DNA from: Bradyrhizobium arachidis | GTDB taxonomy: Bacteria; Pseudomonadota; Alphaproteobacteria; Rhizobiales; Xanthobacteraceae | Assembly (NCBI RefSeq): GCF_024758505.1 | Contig: NZ_CP077970.1 | Span: 8,122,001-8,186,000, forward strand | Direction of reading: 5' to 3' | Length of the DNA stretch: 64,000 nucleotides | Shown here: in pieces, positions 61,147 through 64,000 of the stretch | Layout of the letters: each line of letters begins with the position of its first letter | Numbering within the stretch: the first letter of the stretch is position 1 | Program-made: the position numbers and the translations under genes | Notes under the pieces: generated by a model | What the model saw: the letters and a program-made list of their open reading frames with translations, nothing else | What the model was told of the DNA's origin: nothing | Databases searched by the model: none

Positions 61147-61533
61147 ATGAACGTCGCCATCATCTGCACCGCCTTGCTCGGCCTGTTGCTGTTCGGGCTC
61201 GGGCTCAACGTCTCGCTGCAGCGGCGCAGCAACCGCCGCAGCATCGGCTACGACCCGAGCCCGACCGATCCCGTCCACCGCGCCGTGCGCGCCCACGCCA
61301 ACACCGCCGAATACGCCCCGTTCTTCGCCGTGCTCTTCCTGTGGTTCGCCGCCCACCCCGCGCCGCTCTGGATCACCGCCACCATCGTGATCGCCACGCT
61401 CGCGCGCTTCTCGCTCGCCGCGAGCCTCTTGTGGGGCAAATCGCTGAACCGCCCGAACCCGGCGCGGTTCGCAGGGGCGCTGTTTACGTATCTCAGCGGG
61501 TTGGTGCTGGCGGTGGGGCTGATGGTGGCGTGA
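61147..61533 (+). CDS. MAPEG family membrane protein, second copy
   Basis: A 128-residue protein with four helices: AIICTALLGLLLFGLGLNVS, EYAPFFAVLFLWFAAHPAPL, ITATIVIATLARFSLAASLL and GALFTYLSGLVLAVGLMVA. The MAPEG pattern is HRAVRAHANTAEYAPFFAVL followed by ARFSLAASLLWGKSL. It resembles the YecN-like bacterial branch and differs clearly from the MAPEG protein at 11282-11680. A GGGGGAG site lies 10 bases before the ATG; the frame extends upstream without support. Confidence 0.85.
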   Translation: MNVAIICTALLGLLLFGLGLNVSLQRRSNRRSIGYDPSPTDPVHRAVRAHANTAEYAPFFAVLFLWFAAHPAPLWITATIVIATLARFSLAASLLWGKSLNRPNPARFAGALFTYLSGLVLAVGLMVA

Positions 61534-61669
61534 GGGGGGCGTGGGTGGGGCGCCAATGTGATCGAGGCCCGCCTTCGTTGACCTTCATTCACTTCTTCGT
61601 TGTTGATACCGCAGCGAGGATTTCGCACACTGTTTCCGTTTGCAGCACTTTATTTTCAAAGGAGGCTAC

Positions 61670-61948
61670 ATGCAGTATTTGCAGAAGTTTTCTTTGGTCA
61701 TCACGACGGCCGCCTTCATCACCATCGCCGGCACGGTCAGCGCGCTCGCCAATTCCTGCACGACGCAGGCCCAGGAGTGCAAGATCTGGGCAAGCAGTCA
61801 GGGCGCGCAGGCCAGCACCTATGCCGCCGCCTGCACGCGCGAAATCTCCGCCTGCATCAACAGGTGCAAGGGCGGCAAGAAGTTCTTCCTGGGCGTCTCC
61901 AAGGGAGCCGGCGGCGGCCAGCAATATCCGGTCGACGAGTGCAAGTGA
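61670..61948 (+). CDS. Small Cys-rich secreted protein
   Basis: A 92-residue exported protein. The signal peptide (FSLVITTAAFITIAGTVSAL, cut near ALAN) leaves a mature part of about 64 residues with six cysteines spaced as SC...EC, AC...AC...RC and a last EC near the end, which suggests three disulfides. No family is recognised. The ATG has an excellent AAAGGAGG site at 5 bases, and a strong terminator follows 15 bases after the stop, so this is a self-contained gene. The base composition is lower in GC upstream. Confidence 0.75.
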   Translation: MQYLQKFSLVITTAAFITIAGTVSALANSCTTQAQECKIWASSQGAQASTYAAACTREISACINRCKGGKKFFLGVSKGAGGGQQYPVDECK

Positions 61949-61962
61949 GGCGCGCACCAACA

Positions 61963-61991
61963 AAAATGGCCCGCTTGATGCGGGCCATTTT
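61963..61991 (+). terminator. Rho-independent terminator, copy 1
   Basis: AAAATGGCCCGC and GCGGGCCATTTT are perfect 12-base arms around TTGAT, starting 15 bases after the Cys-rich gene. The T-rich end (ATTTTCGT) is typical. Nearly the same sequence is present at 63034-63062. Confidence 0.82.
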
Positions 61992-62031
61992 CGTGTCATC
62001 GAAACGCTGATCCGGAAAAACCGCGTCGACC

Positions 62032-62895
62032 CTAGCGTCCGGAAACCTGCACCGACGCCATGTAATCGTGGATCGACCGATCGGGGATCGCCTTGCGCGC
62101 GATCAGGTGGTGAACGCAGTTCGCGGCAAGGTCGAACGAGCGGTAGCAATGATGGGCGATCATGGCGAGATGCATGAGTTGCTCGACCGTCATGTCGGCT
62201 GACCGCATGAAGTTTCTGACATAGACGATGTCGGCCTCCAGCAACTGGTTCATGGCCGCATGGGGATTGGACGGGTCGCTCAGGGGAGCGATCATGCGCT
62301 GCTTGACGGCCGTAAAGGCGTGGGGAACGAACCCCTGCTTGCGCAATTCGCCGTCGATATCGCCAAATGTCGGCTGCTCCTTGTAGAGGCAAAGAAACGA
62401 GACCTCCGTCTCAACGGCGACCGCCTGCTTCAGCTTTTGCCGCCCGCTGCCGAACACGGCCAGTTCCGAACCCTGAACGTCGATCTTCAGGAAATCCAGA
62501 TCCCGGATTTCCAGGATATCGTCGAGCCGGCGGGTCTGGACCGGATGTTCGCTGACGACGCTGCCCCATTCGGTAAATTTCGCGAAATGCGAGAGCACGT
62601 TCTGGTCCGGCACCAGCAGGCTCGTCATTCCCGGCAGTCGGCAGAGACGCAGCTTTGCCTTGTGCCCGTTGCCGACGACATAGTGATAGTAGCTCTCGAG
62701 GTCGCTCTTGCGGGCATTGAGCTCTGCGAGCGCCTCGTCCTGCGGCTCGAAGCCGACGACGGTGCAAAGCCGTCGCTGCAGCATCGCCTTGTAGGGCGGC
62801 TCGCCATCGATCGGATTGGCCCCGACATCAACCACCGCGGTCAGCCGTGCCGGCTGGAGGAGGTTGTGCAGCAAGTCCGGCTCGTCGTTACTCAT
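62032..62895 (-). CDS. FkbM family methyltransferase
   Basis: A 287-residue SAM-dependent methyltransferase. Motif I is AVVDVGANPIDGEPPYKAML (residues 20-39); VVGFEPQDEALAELNA follows at about 46, and the FkbM block is RRLDDILEIRDLDFLKIDVQ, then GSELAVFGSG at about 120-150. The last 80 residues carry EADIVYVRNFMRS and a helical tail (EQLMHLAMIAHHCYRSFDLA). FkbM proteins O-methylate sugars or polyketides; the acceptor is unknown. It stands alone and converges with the terminator of the Cys-rich gene. Confidence 0.9.
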   Translation of the reverse strand: MSNDEPDLLHNLLQPARLTAVVDVGANPIDGEPPYKAMLQRRLCTVVGFEPQDEALAELNARKSDLESYYHYVVGNGHKAKLRLCRLPGMTSLLVPDQNVLSHFAKFTEWGSVVSEHPVQTRRLDDILEIRDLDFLKIDVQGSELAVFGSGRQKLKQAVAVETEVSFLCLYKEQPTFGDIDGELRKQGFVPHAFTAVKQRMIAPLSDPSNPHAAMNQLLEADIVYVRNFMRSADMTVEQLMHLAMIAHHCYRSFDLAANCVHHLIARKAIPDRSIHDYMASVQVSGR

Positions 62896-63361
62896 ATGCG
62901 GGGAGGCCTGGGTGAGGAATTACAGTCGGCGCCAACCTATCACAGGCCAACGGAACAAGAGCGGAGCTGTGCACCGCTGATCGCCCAATCGATTGGACGA
63001 TGCGTCTTCACGGCGAACTGCCTCGCAAAAACAAAAATGGCCCGTTTGATGCGGGCCATTTTCGTTGCCGGAACCGGTAAAGTCCGAACTTGGTTGCGGG
63101 GACTCGCAACCACCGATACCGACATTCGGTGATCGTCGCCGTTTGAAGTAGACAGCGGCGACATCCCGAGCGCAGTTAGAACTTCATAACGTGTTGATTT
63201 TTCTTAGCTAACGCATGTTTCAGTCCCATTTTTTCAGGCGAGAACTGCCGCCGTGGAACAGGTCGTCATGTTGCCGTGGGACATTACCAGAAGGCCAACA
63301 CCGTGCTTGCGCCGGAAGATTCTGAGACGAGGCGTTCCTCTCATTCGAGCATTCCCCACAG
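62896..63361. other. Gap between the FkbM gene and a decayed fragment
   Basis: These 466 bases hold the second terminator copy (63034-63062), a T/A-rich stretch near 63190-63210, and no supported gene. Short frames lack start sites. Part of it may be the worn upstream region of the DUF2130 fragment that follows. Confidence 0.45.
63034..63062. terminator. Terminator hairpin, copy 2, without an upstream gene
   Basis: AAAATGGCCCG and CGGGCCATTTT flank TTTGATG; the surrounding 36 bases match the copy at 61956-61991 except for one base. No gene ends just before it on either strand, so it looks like a duplicated or stranded terminator. Confidence 0.6.
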
Positions 63362-63477
63362 TCGAGCTACCAGTACCTAACCGGCACGAAATTCCGCCAG
63401 AGGGTAGATGCCGTCGTCGAGAAATTGAACGATATCCACCGGGTTGACCGTGCGAAATGCCTCCATTGGCCTCGAAA
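63362..63477 (+). pseudogene. Decayed DUF2130 gene fragment
   Basis: Reading from 63365 gives SSYQYLTGTKFRQRVDAVVE, then KLNDI, which closely resembles the conserved C-terminal part of DUF2130 proteins (YQYLTGxxFRxRxxAIVEK). The bases just before (GTCGAGCTA) give the expected VEL only in another frame, and after HRVDRAKCLHWPRKALIVIA the frame soon stops. It is a short frameshifted remnant, not a working gene. Confidence 0.5.
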
Positions 63478-63567
63478 GGCTCTGATTGTGATAGCAAGGA
63501 TCGAGTAGAATATCGGATAGTTCCACTACGAGTTTTCCTTTGATTTCAACCGTCTAGGAGGTGGGAT

Positions 63568-63885
63568 ATGGGCAGGCCGATTGGTTCTCCAAACCGAGCG
63601 AAACCGTTCGCTGACGCACTTAGGGTGGCCCTGCTAAGCGGCGGCGGGCGCCGTCTCCGCATCATTGTCGAGCAGCTGGCGGTGAAAGCCGAGCAAGGCG
63701 ACATGGCCGCCATCCAACAGATCGGGGATCGACTGGACGGCAAGCCATCGCAGGCAATCGAACGCGGCGAAGTCTCGGTAGAAATGCTGTCCGACGCTGA
63801 ACTGTTAGCAATTATTCGAGACGGATCACACGAACCGAAAAATGAACCAGTCCTTATTTGCGGGCCTGACGCCCCAAGCAAATAA
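63568..63885 (+). CDS. Small phage-associated protein (DUF5681-like)
   Basis: A 105-residue soluble protein. The start MGRPIGSPNRAKPFADALRV resembles the GRPxGSxNK opening of DUF5681 and terminase-small-subunit-like proteins found in prophages of this group. Residues 25-65 are helical (RRLRIIVEQLAVKAEQGDMA, AIQQIGDRLDGKPSQAIERG). A strong TAGGAGGTGGG site precedes the ATG. No other phage gene is visible before the window ends, so the size of the element is unknown. Confidence 0.68.
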   Translation: MGRPIGSPNRAKPFADALRVALLSGGGRRLRIIVEQLAVKAEQGDMAAIQQIGDRLDGKPSQAIERGEVSVEMLSDAELLAIIRDGSHEPKNEPVLICGPDAPSK

Positions 63886-63980
63886 CATCTGGACCGCGTT
63901 CAGTTTGGGGGCTGATTTGGGGATCGGCCTTTCCGCTTCCGGAAATAGTCAAATTACTTCAAATGAATATGCGATACTCG
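63886..63980. other. End region before the tRNA-Ser-like site
   Basis: A short gap with CCGCTTCCGGAAATAG and an AT-rich TCAAATTACTTCAAATGAAT stretch. No gene or repeat of the families above is seen. Confidence 0.4.
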
Positions 63981-63997
63981 TGGCGGAGAGAGTGGGA
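63981..63997 (-). mobile_element. Possible attachment site: 3' end of tRNA-Ser
   Basis: TGGCGGAGAGAGTGGGA is the reverse complement of TCCCACTCTCTCCGCCA, the usual 3' end of alphaproteobacterial tRNA-Ser including CCA. The next bases (GAA) no longer fit the TTC of the T-loop, so it looks like a copied tRNA end, as left by integrases, rather than the tRNA gene itself. The window ends three bases later, so this cannot be settled here. Confidence 0.4.
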
Positions 63998-64000
63998 GAA

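Overview
The window is high-GC alphaproteobacterial chromosome, most likely Bradyrhizobium or a close relative in the Nitrobacteraceae. This rests on gene content recalled from that group (homospermidine synthase with an upstream speF-type leader, several orphan PF04392 binding proteins, DUF3551, DUF3095 and DUF2059 proteins, two OpgC proteins) and on the many palindromic intergenic repeats. No search was run. No rRNA gene, complete tRNA gene, CRISPR array or intact transposase was seen.

Layout. 0-3.2 kb: 3' end of gltB and complete gltD (ammonium assimilation). 3.3-12.3 kb: a beta-barrel protein, kdsD (Kdo precursor synthesis), a carboxymuconolactone-decarboxylase/HxlR divergent pair with two clear operators, a qmcA-nfeD membrane pair, an orphan binding protein, hemH, a MAPEG protein and a thioesterase. 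12.4-16.2 kb: a coupled operon of M3 peptidase, DUF1007 protein and NicO nickel/cobalt exporter or importer. 16.6-21.2 kb: a polyamine locus with a long structured leader RNA, ornithine decarboxylase, a GNAT, a RidA protein and homospermidine synthase.

21.3-28.7 kb is an accessory stretch of lower-GC small genes: an MgtC protein, a second PF04392 binding protein, a phasin-like small protein, a putative phospholipase A2-like protein, a YiaW/YiaV-type DUF3302 plus HlyD pair, a frameshifted small secreted protein, and scattered copies of a short repeat containing TAGCGGAC. 28.7-33.7 kb is a zinc-uptake operon read leftwards from a Zur-type palindrome: a His-rich membrane miniprotein, ABC ATPase, permease, binding protein, CobW-type GTPase and a WD40 protein. 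Next come a permease split over two genes and sodB.

36-46.4 kb: a GNAT, a MATE pump with an inverted repeat over its start codon, a DUF3095 protein opposite a ribbon-helix-helix regulator, an acyl-activating cluster (FATP-type synthetase, acyl carrier protein, AMP ligase, SDR), a Bug-type binding protein and an SGNH hydrolase. 46.4-61.5 kb: DUF3551, a secreted DMP19-like protein, htpG with an RpoH-like promoter, two OpgC acyltransferases about 8 kb apart, an MBL hydrolase, a pentapeptide-repeat protein, an MFS carrier, an outer membrane porin opposite an AraC regulator, an acyl-CoA synthetase and a second MAPEG protein. 61.6-64 kb: a Cys-rich secreted peptide, an FkbM methyltransferase, a decayed DUF2130 fragment, a phage-type small gene and, at the very end, a short match to the 3' end of tRNA-Ser that may be an integration site.

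The most unusual items are the phospholipase A2-like protein, the composition of the zinc operon, the paired HxlR operators, the stand-alone ACP/ligase/SDR cluster and the possible island edge at the right end.
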